Shown in pieces: positions 35,549 to 48,500 of a DNA stretch of 64,000 nt. The DNA lies in the NCBI GenBank assembly GCA_024138015.1, contig JAMXBB010000011.1, forward strand, positions 25,741,887 through 25,805,886, written 5' to 3'. The translations under genes and the position numbers were made by a program. Each line of letters begins with the position of its first letter. Position 1 is the stretch's first letter. The notes under the pieces were generated by a model. That model worked only from the letters and a program-made list of their open reading frames with translations, had not been told where the DNA came from and did no database searches. This stretch comes from Lumnitzera littorea. Lineage: Eukaryota > Streptophyta > Magnoliopsida > Myrtales > Combretaceae.

Positions 35549-36429
35549 AACTGATTGTTGTATCTATGCTTATTATATGTTGGCCCTATACTTGAATTGT
35601 TAACTACTTGAGATTTAATCAAAACAAGACATGTATTGCATGGACTCTTGTATGATTAAAGGCCATTATTATTGTACGGTGGTGTTAAGAGGTTAACATG
35701 AGTCTTGACAGTATGAATCATGCGTTTCTCAAGGTTAAAGTATTGCTACCATTGAACGTTTTATGCATATGGACCTAGGGATGTATGGTAGCATTAAGGT
35801 ACCATGAAGGTCATGTTAAGGGAAATACTAAAAGGCATCCTACAACATTTAGCTAGATATATCACTTATTAGACCAGCATAACATTAATGTAAGTGTAGA
35901 ATCCCTAATCAAGGTTAAGAGGGGACAAGTTTCACTTTAGACTTTACCCTAGTTATTGGAAAACCAAGTGCAATGCTTGCATTTATATGGTTGCTCATGT
36001 ATGGTACATACTAAACAACTTGCAAGACTTGTGTTTTTGTGGTATTTAAGAGTATACCATTTCATTAAGCTGTAATGAGTATTGACTCACTTATAAGGCT
36101 ATTTATATTTTAGATTTATGGTACAACTATATAGCTAGGAGATTACCATCGGTTAGTTCTAACTAAATCTTTCAAGGCTTATAAATAGAGTCTCAAAGTG
36201 TGATTTAGAAGAGGCCCTCTCTTATATGTTACCATAATGTGTTTGTATTTGTATTTGTGTTATGAATCTACTAATCTACTATATATAAGAACAAATTTTG
36301 TGATAAGGTTTGAGATAATATTATCCTTTTTGTAGAAGCAATATGATGTGTTAATGTGTCTTGAATTCAATTGATTATTGTTATTATTTTGTAAAAAGCT
36401 TCATGAATAGTCAATGGGACCTAGAATCC
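35549..36429. other. spacer without recognisable genes
   Basis: Contains another TATA-like promoter text (cttataaatagagtctc, about 36178-36194) as in LTRs, but no element ends were recognised. Confidence 0.35.
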
Positions 36430-37250
36430 TATGGATGGATCTTTCTATCCCCAAGAATATTTTTGGTGGATTGTTATAACTATGGTACCCTACAAGTGTA
36501 AAGCTAAATGAAAGATTCATAAAATCATTTTTGTGTAACATATAAAAGTAACCTATTCCTCCATAAAGGAGGAAAAAAAGTTGAAGATCAAGTAATTACG
36601 CATAAACCATTATTTTACTTTTTGAAGGTTTAATATAATGTCATGATTTAAAAAATTGAAAAAGAAGAAAACATTTTTAATAATTAGAAGATAAATATTT
36701 TAACCCCTTTACATTATTATATTTTTAAAACCTATACCATGTGTAGTGTGACTTCTACTAAATAATATATACAGAAAAGTCATGTCTAATATGCGATTGG
36801 TGAGGTTTGGATCTACTAAACTTACCTTCGAAAGGTCTTCCTAAAATTATCTCCTTAGGATGTAGTCACATATAATCAATAATTGATATTACATGAAAAA
36901 GAATGATGTCATAATGATATTATATGATATTTTATAAAGTTTAGATATTCGTAACTATTGATTTTTAACTTTACTAAAGTAATTTTAGAGGATCCATTTC
37001 CAAAAAGTAAGATCTACAAAAATGCATCTTGGTAGAGGATTTGATTCATGGACCAAATGTTCGAAGTGTAAAGATGCTACCAATACCCAGTATGTTGCTT
37101 TGAAGAAATGGTATGATTTTACTTAAATTACTAATCTCATATGGCATTTGTCTTCTATTTGTGGCTTTTTTTTCTTTCCCTAAGGGTGCATGCCCCCTTA
37201 AATATTTTTGGTAGACCGTTATGGCTATAGTATCCTATCATGTTTATATA
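36430..37250 (+). repeat. direct repeat pair
   Basis: The phrase aatatttttggtggattgtt..aactatggtaccctac (about 36448-36491) recurs as aatatttttggtagaccgtt..ggctatagtatcctat (about 37201-37238). The intervening ~700 bp is AT-rich and without a gene. Possibly ends of one short element. Confidence 0.4.
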
Positions 37251-37599
37251 TTTATAATATTAAAATCAAAGACAACCCTTTAATATCTTTAATGTTTTCA
37301 TATTTTATTTTATTTTGATTTTACCAAACAATCCCTACATATTTAATAATTATTAATAAATCATTGATGTGTTAAGATTATTATGATAAAAAAACTTTGT
37401 ATAACAAAAATTTTATCCAATCTACAATTCCTCAACTAAAAATAGTATCTAAACTAAAAATCTTTTATCAAAATGATAGGTTCTAGTTATAGCTTCCAAT
37501 TATAACTCTAATATTCATAAATCTTAATAATTCTTTAATCAAATTTCCAATTATTGTGATATCTATAAACCCTAAAACTTCATGAGTGAAATTTGTATT

Positions 37600-38010
37600 T
37601 TCAAACTTTAGTACAAGAAAAAATTATGTACTAATTTCATAAATGTTTTATTCATTTCTTTAAAACTTTCACAAAAGAAAACTATGTACTTATTTCATAA
37701 ATATTCACCATAAAAAGTAATTAATAATTAAATTGTTCTATTATTTTTTTAATGATATGTTCAATTTTTCTAATTTCATAGATGGTTTATTTGCTTTTAA
37801 AATTTTGTAGTAGAAAAACTATTAGTAATTAAACTATTTTTTATTTATTCAATGATATGTTCAATTGTACTTATTTTACAAATAGTTTATTTACTTATTA
37901 AAATTTTAGTAGAACATAAAGTTCATTTCACAAGTGGTCACCATAAAAAATGGTTGATAATTAAACTGTTCTTTATTTATTAGTGATATGATTAATCATA
38001 GGTGTGAAAC
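37600..38010 (+). repeat. diverged tandem triplication
   Basis: The sequence aattaaa(c/t)tgttctttatt..aatgatatgttcaatt occurs near 37728, 37830 and 37960, each preceded by a tttatttac/aattttagtagaa phrase. Steps are about 100 and 130 bp. The unit resembles nothing known to me. Confidence 0.5.
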
Positions 38011-38879
38011 TAGAGATGAAATCAGATTGGGCAAAGGAAACTATTAAAAACATTGATATAGAAGTTCAAAGATGTAATTTTATTTCTTTTTTCATATTGA
38101 AAATTGGTAAATGAATTTATGTTATAAAGTTGTAGCTTTATAGCTTTAGCTACTTTATTTTTTCTTGAAATCATAATTTAATTTAATTTTCCATTGATGT
38201 AACATCTATTTAAAATGAGTATTCTTTTATCTCCTTATAGTTGTATCTCTATATCTATAATTAATTTATCTTATATATCTACATATATTTTCATAAACTT
38301 TTCTATTATAAAAAAATGCTATTTTTTCTTATGTCATACTTTAATTTTTTTATGAATGTAACATATAATAAAAGTGATTATACCTCTATCTCTTTATAAT
38401 AGAAGATAAACTTATCTTACATATCTATGTATATTTAAACAAATTTTTTCAATTTCTTTTGCTTTCTTTCTTTCTTAATTTATTTACACAATCACCTAAA
38501 ATATGTATTCTCAATAATTACATCTTATTATGGATGAGATTTCTTAAAATGATATTAAAAATGATTTATAATATTTTCTAACCAAAGGAAGGTATGTTTG
38601 TCTATAGTATTACAATGTAATGATTATGCAAATGAGTCAAGATAACAATATATGAAAATGCAATAAATATGCAAATTTAATACTATAGACAATTTCTCTC
38701 TTTATCTCTCTCTTTTTCCCCTCATGGCAATGGCATATTAATAGACTAAAATAACCTTACCTTTCATCGGACATTTCATACATTTACTGAGTTCGATCTA
38801 TCTTGATTTATTTTAGAGTACCATTCAAATTTCTTAAGGTTTGTTATTTATATCTATGTCTATATTATTAAAGCCAAAA
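38011..38879. other. AT-rich spacer with a weak duplication
   Basis: Two similar stretches, atctatttaaaatgagtatt..atcttatatatctacatat (about 38209-38285) and a copy at about 38361-38432, are about 150 bp apart. No gene was recognised. Confidence 0.4.
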
Positions 38880-39840
38880 GGGAGGATCTTTTGGTGTCCA
38901 TTCGCATGTTGATTGTAGTTGGATCAACTGGGGTAAGCGGACTTGTGTGTAGCCTGATTAAAGTGACCTTAGGCATCATCTCTTGTTCCTCGATGCCTAA
39001 AAAAAGCACTTAGTGGGTATGGCTACGATGGCCCTCCAATGCTCAAGTTAACATAGAGGACCAAGAGAAGATGAGGACGAGCACTCAAGACTTGAAAGAC
39101 TGTGCTCAACTAGTATGGATGCATAATGTATGTGATATGTCGAACTCAAGTTGTAAGAGGGGGGAGAAAACAAGGAAAGATTTCTTGGAGAGGGAATGTT
39201 CTATCTTACTTTATGGCTCTTGGGGCCTTTTATGTGAGTCACCTGAACACATGGCGATAAGAGGTTTGTTCGCATTGATCACCGGTAGGCAATGCACTCC
39301 ATAGTAAAGATTGAGCTTCATTATAGACAGTATGTTGTGGTTGACCGAATCACCAAATTTGCAGCTTAAGGACTAGATAGTCACAGGAGTTGTCGGGTAT
39401 ACTGGTCGTACTATGAATGTTAGATGTTCATTAATGAGCTGTGGTAGAGAGTAGGCATTAAAAATAAAAGTTAGGCTAGGATGCTAAGGAAGGCATTAGT
39501 TGATGCCTAACTGGGGGTGAGTTGAGCTCCAAGCTTACATCAGGCAATCGGTGTATGTTGGCTCAACAAATGAAGGGCGATCTACTTAGAAGAGTGTTAT
39601 TTGGCTCATTAAGGGGGTCGTGGTACAGAGGATGAGTTCGTCAATAGCTCATGTATCCTTTGGCGCAAGCACATGGCTATACGAAAAGGTTGTGAGGCAT
39701 CGGATGAGGTTACTGTCTATTCAATCACACTTTGATGTCCCTCGTGATAGGCTTCACTTGTTGGCCTTAGTCTGGAGGAAAATCGAGTATCAATACTTGT
39801 CTCCCCTACTTTCCTTAACATCTAAAGTGTGAGGAGAGTA
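38880..39840 (+). other. unrecognised degenerate coding-like sequence
   Basis: The base composition rises and open frames of 77 and 70 codons occur on the plus strand (39071-39304, 39620-39832), giving protein-like text such as RDRLHLLALVWRKIEYQ. I do not recognise a family. It could be the 5' part of a decayed transposon gene. The flanking sequences are LTR-like. Confidence 0.3.
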
Positions 39841-41228
39841 ATTTGTTGTTAGTGAATTTTGGGATGAGGAAAAATCCTACAAAAGAAAGTGAAATACTTA
39901 GTACCGGGGTCAGCTCGGTGTGGTCACTCCGATCCCTAAGTTAGTAAGGTAACTTAGTAGAGTAAGTATGTGAAAAAAGAAGTGTTCACCCCTTTCATAG
40001 AGTTTCTTTCTGGTATTTATAGATGGTTGTAGTGTCCAAGGCAGTTGTCGGCATAACTATTAAGACATATGGAAGCTTCTTGACTTGGCATCTCTCTTCA
40101 TATGTAAGAGTAGCAAGTGATTATGTAATATAACCATGCTTATGATAATTGTTCACACCAGACTTAAATTCAAATTAGGAGTATTTCTTATACTCAACAT
40201 AAATGCCATGTATCATATAGGCGATGCAAATACCGAAAGAGTTGGTTACTCGGCTTCTTGACAGATAAAAGGTCATGTCAAATGAATTAAAACTAACTAT
40301 CAACATAATCCATTTGAGGCAACTGGGCTGAGGCTAGACTATCTTTTCTTCCGAGCTGGGGGTTAGTTTGGTTGTTTAGGATCACGATCGATGGTGCCTT
40401 TGGTTGGGTTCATTTCCGCATAGACCAGGTTCTTACATGATTGATGTGATTGACAAGTTGCTTGATGTATCATGATGACTATCCTTAGGAAATGTAGCAC
40501 ATATTGATGGTCTATAAAGAGCGACTACATGCATGAGGTGAGCCATTGTTAAGCTACATCATGGATCAGTGTGCAAAGATCAATCAGGGCCTTTTATTGA
40601 AGGAATGGGGCATGTGGATGGTTAAGGTTTAGCTTATGTCTTGCCCCAAAAGTAGGAGAGACCGTTTGCCCTGAAAGAGGGGTGTAGGTCATCATTTTTC
40701 ACTTTTCTCTATGTACTTAGAGGAGTCTCTACCAAAATTTCTACACGTAAGCTAGTTTTTTTTTTTTTTTTCCTTGTATGTTTCCATTCCTTGTTAACCA
40801 TTCACAATAGTTGATTAGAGTATGATCAACAATCTAAGTGAGTCTTGCCATCCTTTTATTTTGAGGGAGATAGATGAAGGTTGTGAGGGCTCATCCTGAA
40901 TAGAGAGTGACAGCCTTATTCCCTTAGAAATGGCAATGGTTGCAAGAGAGGAAGATGGGTGGGGGATGATATTGTCTTGGGAGGAGAGGAGAGAGTATAT
41001 GTAGCAACAACCCTATGATGTCTACCCTTCGAATGGCGAGGAGGACAAAGTTGGGCAATTGTTGTAAATGACAAACATGAATAAATATATGTATGCTCGT
41101 GTTCCTTATGTGGTGAGTAAGGAGAAGTTGAGGTTGGTTAGTTGGGCAGTGAGAGCAGTACTTGGGTCGTAAGTAGAGGGTAGGCAGTAAGCTTATGATT
41201 TAGGGGATGACTAATCGTTCAGCATTTA
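39841..41228 (-). mobile_element. LTR-like remnant and unrecognised sequence beside the Tat element
   Basis: On the minus strand, tataaataccagaaagaaac (about 40022-40003) gives a TATA box with leader, followed by accgagctgaccccggtact (about 39919-39900), which is common in U5 regions of plant Ty3/gypsy LTRs. Ends were not found. From 40500 to 41228 nothing is recognised; the Tat element begins at 41229. Confidence 0.3.
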
Positions 41229-43732
41229 TGCTATCAAGTTTAATTTTTTTCCCGATTTTATAAAAAAAATAGTCTTTTTTAAACTGATAAATATTAAACT
41301 CTACTCATTTAATATTAACCTTTGACTAAGGTTTAAAGAAAATCAGTTCTTTTATTTTCTTTTTTTTTTTAAAAAAAAAGTTTGGAGTCACCACCCAATC
41401 AAAGTCGAGAAATAGCTTAAGTCAAAACCAAATGGGTAGATTTGGTTTTGATCTAGACATTGATTCACATATGGAAAATCGATTTTAGAAAAGTGTTTTG
41501 GAAAACCAAAGAAATGAGTCCAGGGGTTAGGTTTTTTTTAAACCCTTACGAGTACCATGAACTTTCTAAATTAAGATTTAATCCCTTAAAATCATCTTTC
41601 AAAACTATCCTATAAAGTGAACTTCAATCATTAGCAAACAAATTTAGACTAATTTGAATAATTTAAACTAAAATGGAAAAAATAGGTCTTTTTATTTCTT
41701 ACTACATTGAGCAACTAAAAGTGGAAAAACTAATTTTTTATTTTTTACATCACCTCGGAGATGCTTATATACCCGTTATTCGAGATCAAACGTATGTAAT
41801 TCTTTTAAAAAATATTAGCGGGTTAGATTCATTTTAATTTAAGAAAACGATCGGGTTTATGTTTCTTACCTGGTTCGATATAGTTAATGAAAATTTTCTA
41901 AAGGATCCTAAAGTCGGTTTATTTTGAAAATTCTAAAAAAGTCCTAAATTTTGAAGAAGGTCAATTTTGTTTTGTCTTTATTGAAAAACTATTTTCTAGG
42001 TGATAAAACCCAATTAATTAATTTTATTCTTTTGTTATTTTATTTTGTTGTTTTAAGTCTTAATTGGAATAGAAAACAAATATATGTCCCTTTTTTTCTC
42101 ATTAATTTTTGTTTTTTTTTTTCTTCTTTCCTTTCTTTCTTTTTTACTATTACATTTACAATCATGAAAATTAAACCAAAAAAAATTACAAAGCATGATG
42201 TAGTATAAAAAGAAAAAAAGAAAAGAGTGGGCTAGACTAACAAGGTAGGGCACAGGTCGAATGCTAGGATAGACTTAGGTCGTAAGCTGAATCTTGGGTC
42301 AAAGTGTTGGATCCAATTCAGGTTGGTTAGAGTAGGTTAGGTCAATGGAGCAATCCAGATTGAGTATGGCAGCGATTGCAGTTGCTCATTCGAGTTGTTG
42401 TAGAGATCGTTTCGAGCAAATAAGATGTCAATCCTGAGGTTTTCGAAGGTGGGGAAAGCGTTAGTGATGCTATTTTTGCAAAAGGAGGTGGTTTTGGTGG
42501 TGTTTTGAGGAGGTTGCTAGTGGATAACGAATTTGAGGTGGTGATGGAGCTCGTTTGGTGGTTATTGGAAGCAAATAAGATGTGCTTTCTAAGGTTTTGG
42601 GGGCTAATTAAGCTAATGGTAGTGATAGTTTGCTTTGAAAAAAAAAAATGAAGCTTTCTAAAGAGAGAAAGTGCTTCATGCTAGAGTGAGAAACTATGGA
42701 TTAGAGATTGTATGGTAGTTTTTGAGTGAAAGTTGATGATGAAAAGAAGAGTGGAGACCTCTAGTTATACTTGGACAACTCCAAACACACTTGGAAAGGC
42801 CATTAATGGACAAATAAAAAATTGTGGGTATAGGTTGTATAAGCTTGATTAAGCTTCATTTTGAAGGAAATAATTATTTTGATTAATGATTTTGATCAAT
42901 TAGATGCCCATAATCAATAATCAAGTTATGAAAACTCTTGTTTTTTTGCCTAAAAAGCTCAGATACGTAACTTGTATGAAACCCCATTTATGATTTTTTC
43001 CAAGTTTTTTTATTCGATTTAATTAGGGAAATGGATGAATTTGTACAAGATTTGAGTTTTGATGTAAAGGAGGCTATGTCTAGCACATGAATTCACCAAT
43101 TAAATGTGTGGAATTGTATGGAAATCTCATGGAAAAGGACCTAAAACATAGACCATGGAGCTATTTATTTCTAGAAAAAAAAAAAAACTTGGAAATGAAT
43201 GGAGAAGAAGCAAGAACAGGCACTGGTTGCATGCAAAGTACGTACCACGCATGATATTGAAAATGATGCACACCTGGTCTAGTCCTTTGTCTGTTGAGCT
43301 TTAAGCCTAGTGAATGCTTAGCCCAGACATTCTTTTTAACTTTTTTTTTTTTTTGAAAAAGAAGAAAAAGGCACTTTGTGCCTAGTACAATTCGAACCCA
43401 TGACCTTTAGTTCCATTGCAATATCAAGTCTAAATGTGTTATCATTAAGTCGTTGGCTTGTGCCTTGTCCATATATACAATTAAACTGCACATATAGACT
43501 AGGTCGATTTGGGCTAGATTTAATCTAGGCCTAGGCCTAGGTCCAAAATCCTCTTTATTTTATTATTTAAGACCTAAAATGTATTAAAATTATTAAAATT
43601 TTTTATTCTACTTCAAAATTATTATATTCATTATTATTTAATTTTTTTTGTATTTTTCTATATTTCTTAATTTAGGACCTTTTACTCTATCCTAAAAAGT
43701 TTGAAAAATAAAAAGGGAACAAAAATGGGGCA
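41229..43732 (-). repeat. 3' LTR of the Tat element
   Basis: Starts tgctatcaag on the plus strand and ends aaaatggggca. It matches 59088-61507 over its length: for example tgactaaggtttaaagaaaa, ggttttggtggtgttttgag, aagctttc, gagagaaagtgcttcatgct and cctaaaaagtttgaaaaata. The TATA box seen in the other copy is mutated here (ctctagttatac). A tRNA-like phrase (aattcgaacccatgacc, about 43390) is part of the LTR, not a tRNA gene. Confidence 0.85.
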
Positions 43733-43772
43733 TCTACATCTACATCTACATCTACATCTACATCTACATCTA
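43731..43772. repeat. (CATCTA)7 hexanucleotide repeat at the U3 edge of the Tat 3' LTR
   Basis: Seven perfect copies start with the terminal CA of the LTR and end next to tccctttttg. On the element strand the order is AAAAAGGGA (likely polypurine tract), seven TAGATG units, then the U3 start CCCCATTTT. The other LTR has only tatcttta at the same place. Confidence 0.9.
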
Positions 43773-44015
43773 TCCCTTTTTGTGGTGAAATTTAAGTAAA
43801 ACTTTACCATAAAAACATAAGAAACACCATTTTTGCCTTAAGAGTGAAATTTGCCCTAAGAAGTGCTATAGTTAGTCAGCTATCCTAGGTTCGGTCTATT
43901 AAGGATTTAATGAATGGTGAAAGGTGAAAGAAAAATGAGGTACTCTAAGAGTTAGCCAAGTAAGTTTAGAAAGGTCTAGCACCTTAGGGCTTGGCTAGAA
44001 AGATTGGTTTAAAAC

Positions 44016-44416
44016 TTAGTCATACCCTTTTGAGTTGACTAACCTAGGTGGGACTAGTAACCTTAAATAGGAATCGATTTGGAAAACCTAGTCATGCGAT
44101 TCTAAGCTAACATAGGCAGGAGCATCTCTTGAGGATTAACATCCCTAAATTGGAATTGATTTTGAAGAGCCTAGTCATGCTTTTATGAGCTTACTTACCT
44201 AGGCAGGAACATCTCTAAGGGACTAGTAACCCTAAGTTAGAATCTATTTGGAAAATCCTGGTCATGCTCTTCTCAGCTTACTAACGTAGGCGGGAGTATC
44301 TCTAGGAGACCAACAACCTTAAGTTCGAATCGATTTGGAAAATCCTGGTCATGCTCTTTTGAGCTTACTACCCTAGACAGGAGTATCTTTAGGGGACTAG
44401 CAACCCTAAATTACCT
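44016..44416 (-). repeat. tandem array of ~72-87-bp units (Tat 3' region)
   Basis: The anchor gtcatgc/gtcatac recurs at 44019, 44091, 44174, 44261 and 44348. Each unit contains, in order, tgagcttactaacctagg, cgggagtatctctagg, gactagcaaccctaagtt and gaatcgatttggaaaa. The last two full steps are both 87 bp. Tandem repeats in this hypervariable interval are known from Tat/Ogre elements, and some became satellites. Confidence 0.8.
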
Positions 44417-44423
44417 TAGAAGA

Positions 44424-44660
44424 AGTACCCTATGGGCTTGCTAAAAGGAATCATTGATGAAAGGAAGCACCCTATGGGCTTGCTTAAGAAAATTGGTAAA
44501 GGAAAGCACCTCACGAGCTTATCTAAAAGAAATTGATGAAAAGAAGCATCTTATGAGCTCGCTAGAAAAACTGAAAAGAGATTAAGTCGAGATAGCACCT
44601 TCAAAGGCTGGCTAAGTTCCAAAAGATGGTGTAGAAGGAAAGTGCCTTATGGGTCGGCTT
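44424..44660 (-). repeat. second tandem array, ~40-49-bp units (Tat 3' region)
   Basis: Six units with anchors at 44424, 44466, 44505, 44545, 44594 and 44641 share agcaccctatgggcttgct and a purine-rich linker (aaaggaaattgatgaaagga type). They differ from the array just before them. From 44660 to 45100 there is non-coding sequence after integrase. Confidence 0.75.
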
Positions 44661-45099
44661 AAAAGACTTTTAGGAGAGAGAATCATGAAGACTGTTCATA
44701 TAGTCTAAATGCAAATGCAATGTTAAAAAACCAATGTGCTAACATTGTATAGAAGTGCTTACTTAGCTTTGACGATAGCACCCAAACTATCAAAACCTTT
44801 CTTTGAAAAGTCTTATTAAAACCAACTAACTCATTCAATGAAATAGGCTCAACTCTGTACCCTTGTTGTCAACCCCATGGATCTTGTCATGGAGCCTTTG
44901 AGGCTTTGCTAGCCTTTTAGAGAAGTTAATCTAATACATAATGCCCTCTACTTGCTCTTTAGTTGATTTTTCTCATCTCCAATTTGTAAATATCTATAGT
45001 GAGGTGATTGCTCATTTGGATTTTGCCTCTTCCTGAAAAATAGACAATAAACCCCCTATTGAGGGAGATCAAACCATAATAAAGTATTTCGAAGAGTTT

Positions 45100-46500
45100 T
45101 GTTAATTACCAATATTTTATATTTCAATTTTCAACTTCTCTCATGTTTTCGGTGTATGAGTTCAGTTAAATGGAGTAAGGGAACTGGACCTTTTGATGGA
45201 GCAAGAAAAAAGGATGGTGGTGATTCCAATATTGATAATTTCTAAGGATACCAACTTTGCTTATAGAGGATGAAAACTAGATCACCCTAACATTCAAGAT
45301 TACTAGCATTTTTGTGTTCTGAGTAGAAATTTCTATTGATTTTCATAGGTAGTACAACTTTATAGAGTTAGCATTTACATGGTCTCTTAATTTTGGACCA
45401 TCCATTTGAGATAGAATTAAAGCTCCTCTTAGTAATACTTACTTCATGATATAAGGGCCTTCGTAATTAGGCGTGAATTTTTCTCTAAAGTCTTGTGTAT
45501 TAGGTAGAGCCTTTCTTAACACCATATCACCTTTTTTGAAGTTTTGGGGTCGTACCTTTTTGTTGAAAGCTTAAGCCATTCTTTGTTGGTAACATTCGTT
45601 ATAACACAGGGCTATCAACCTTTTCTCATCAATCAAATTCTGTTGCTTTATGTCTTTCTTTACCTAATTGACCTCATCTAACTGAGTTTTGAATAGTCCC
45701 TGAGAGACAGGATTTGAACTTCCACTGGTAATACTGCCTCAGTGTCATATACTGAGGAGTAAGGCGTTGTCCCTATTGATGTTTTGATGAAGGATAAGCC
45801 ATCAGCATGAATGATAACATCTCATACCAATCTTTATATGTAATAGCCATCTTTTCGATTATTCTTTTGAGATTTTTATTAGCTGCTTCAATAGCTCTAT
45901 TCATTTGGGGTCAATAAGGGGTGGAGTTCCTATGGATGATCTTGTACTATCGGCACAACTCCATCATATGCTTGTTGTTGAGATTTGTGCTTTTGTTGGT
46001 GATGATTATTTCTAGAGTGCCATATTGAGCCAAGATATCTTTCTTGGTAAACTTAGCTACTACCCCTTTAGTAACAGTTGAATAAGATGAGGCGTTAGCC
46101 TACTTGCTAAAGTAGTTAATGGCTACCAATATGAAGCGATGCCTATTGGATGCTTTTGGAGGAATCGGCTAATGATGTCTATGCCCCACATTGAAAATGG
46201 CCATGACATAGAGTGTGTGAAACTCTTAAGGCGAGACATTTATCTTATTTGCATAAACCTGGCATAAGTGACAACACTTGACATTTTTGGTGTAATCACC
46301 TTTTATTGTTGATTAGTAATACCCTAGCCTCATAATTTTCTTGGCAAGCATGTAACCATTCATGTAGGGCTTACATATACACTCATGCACTTCTCTCATC
46401 ATGACTTCGGCCTCTTTGTCATCCATACACCTTAGAAGTGTACCATCAAAAGATCGTCGGTACAAGTTAGATTTGCTTACTAAGAATTGGGCAACCAATC
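45100..46500 (-). pseudogene. Tat element integrase, decayed
   Basis: The zinc-binding N-terminus is open at 46498-46313: SNLYRRSFDGTLLRC, REVHECICKPYMNGYMLAKK, which gives the H-x-C-type finger of Tat integrases. Further on, in broken frames, come SIGTTPYSSVYDTEAVLPVE (about 45780-45720, the conserved region after the catalytic core) and a C-terminal KGT...PKLQKR...VKKG block. Stops break the D,D,E core, so it is inactive. Confidence 0.75.
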
Positions 46501-46679
46501 TCTTGATTGTCCTTCTATCTTTTTTCTTTGCCTCTTTAGGGTATGTGCCTTGTTATAGGAACATTTTAAAATCATGGTACTATGGCTTTTTGACATTTAT
46601 ACCTTCGATTGCTAGACAGAAGGCAAGCTTTACTTCAATTTCAATGGTGAGGGGGCTGAATTTCAACTCCATCGAATAT

Positions 46680-47620
46680 TTGGACCATAGATGCTAGAGT
46701 AGCTAATGCGTTAGCGAATTGATTATGTGTCCTCGGTACCTAAGTGAAAGTAATTTCTTTGAATTTCTCCATTAATTTAGTCAAGTGTCGATGATAAGGT
46801 ACCATTTTAGGATCTTTGTCTTATATTCTCACCAAGCTTAGCTGATAACAAGTAAAGAATCCTCATATACTTCTAATTCTTGAATATCTTTACCTAAGGC
46901 CATTTTGAGTCCCATGATGCTTCATATTCAGCAATATTATTGGTATATGAGAAAACGAACCTTATAGCTATAGGGAACTGCGTGCCTTTAACGGATATCA
47001 ATATTGTTCTAATTCTACACTTGGACATGTTAGCAACTCCGTCAAAGAACATCTTTCACTTCAGTGGTTCATCATCTTTTTCTTCATTAGAACTTCCTTC
47101 AGTTACTAAGATATCTTCATTGAGTAATTTAACTTGTACCTCTTAGGGGTATTATCAGAGGGATTTTCTGCTAACTGATCTATTAGAGCTTGCCCCTTAA
47201 CTAAATTCCAATTCACGTACATAATGTCGAACTCTGATAGTAATATTTACCACTTTGAGAGTCTGCCAATTAGGGCCAGTTTATTTGCCAAGTACTTTAG
47301 CGGATCATGTTGAGTAAGCAACTTAACCTGGTAAAGGAATGTATATTGTTTGAGTCGATGCATTATCTAAACCAAAGCACAGCATGTTTTTTTAATTTCT
47401 AAATACTTCTATTCCCTTTTAGTAAACTTCTTGCTCAGGTAATATATGGCCTACTCTTTTCCTTCCTCATCCTTTTGACCAAGCATACACCCTATGGATT
47501 CTAGTAATATTGTAAGGTATAGAACTAAAGGCTTCCTAAGTTTAGGAGCTACCAAAATTAAAGGGTTCATGAAGTATTTCTTGATTATTGTGAAGGCTTG
47601 CCCACATTCTTCATCCTAAT
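46680..47620 (-). pseudogene. Tat element RNase H and archaeal-type RNase H, decayed
   Basis: The first RNase H part (about 47440-47160) reads YYLSKKFTKREQKYLEIKK, then LTQHDPLKYLANKLALIGRL, SKW, LLSEFDI and KGQALIDQLAENP. The second module (about 46830-46690) ends DPKMVPYHRHLTKLMEKF, KEITFT and VPRTHNQFANALATLASMV, as in the additional archaeal-type RNase H of the Tat lineage. Two such modules in tandem identify the lineage. Single stops occur at several Gln/Trp positions. Confidence 0.75.
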
Positions 47621-48500
47621 TTATCTTGGCATTCTTTTTCAACAACTTAAACAAGGGACAACATTTATTTGTAAGTTGAGATATGAATTGGGTTATATAG
47701 TTTAAGTAACCTAACAAGCCTTTGATTTCTTTAAGTGTGCATAGAGAGGGCAAGTCGACCATTGCTCTAACTTTAGCAGTGTCCACTTCAATGCCCTTTT
47801 GGCTAATTATGAAGCCCAATAATTTTCCTGAAGTTACTTCGAAGGTGCACTTCTCTAGGTTAAGTTTCAATTATAATTTTCTTAACCTATCAAACAATTT
47901 CTTTAGGTTATGTAAATGATTTTCTCCCTCTTTGGATTTTGCAATTATATCATCTACATATACGTCAACTTCTTTATGCATCATGTCATGAAAAATTGCA
48001 ACCATGATTCTTTAGTAAGTTGCCTCTGCATTTTTGAGTCTGAAAGGCATTACTTTATAGTAAAATGTGACCCAAGTTGTAATGAATGTTGTTTTGGCTT
48101 TATCTTCTTCAAACATTCTATTTTGATTATACCTAAAGAATCCATCTATGAAGGAAAAGGGATGGTTCCCAACTGTATTATCCACCAAAACATCGATATG
48201 GGGTAAAGGGAAATTATCTTTAGGGGTTACCTAGTTGAGGCCTCAAAAATCAACGCACACTCTAACTTTTCTGTTCTTCTTCATTACTAGCACAATGTTG
48301 GCTACCCACTTAGGATAATTGGATACTTCGATGAAACTAACCTCCAATAACTTTTTGTTTACTTCTTTAATTTCAACAAGATATCTAGTCGTAATCTCCT
48401 TAGCTTCTACTTCTTAGGTTTGATATCTTCTCGTGTGGGTAAGCGATAGGCCACAATTGATGGATTTAACTTAGGCATATCTTCATAAGACTATGCAAAC
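47621..48500 (-). pseudogene. Tat element reverse transcriptase, decayed
   Basis: The catalytic motif YVDD is preserved in VDVYVDDIIAK (plus positions 47949-47960 for YVDD). It is followed by an open stretch (47870-47616) with LNLEKCTFEVTSGKLLGFII and KGIEVDTAKVRAM, the thumb/connection text typical of Tat RT. Upstream, broken frames give ADM-like PTREDIKPKK and FFLR-type fragments. Frameshifts separate the palm motifs. Confidence 0.75.

Noticed and set aside
43380..43470. tRNA gene or SINE head suggested by aattcgaacccatgacc
   Set aside because: No cloverleaf can be formed and the same text occurs at the same place in both Tat LTRs.
43731..44660. CRISPR-like array from regularly spaced repeats
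   Set aside because: The units are contiguous tandem repeats without unique spacers, in a plant retrotransposon.
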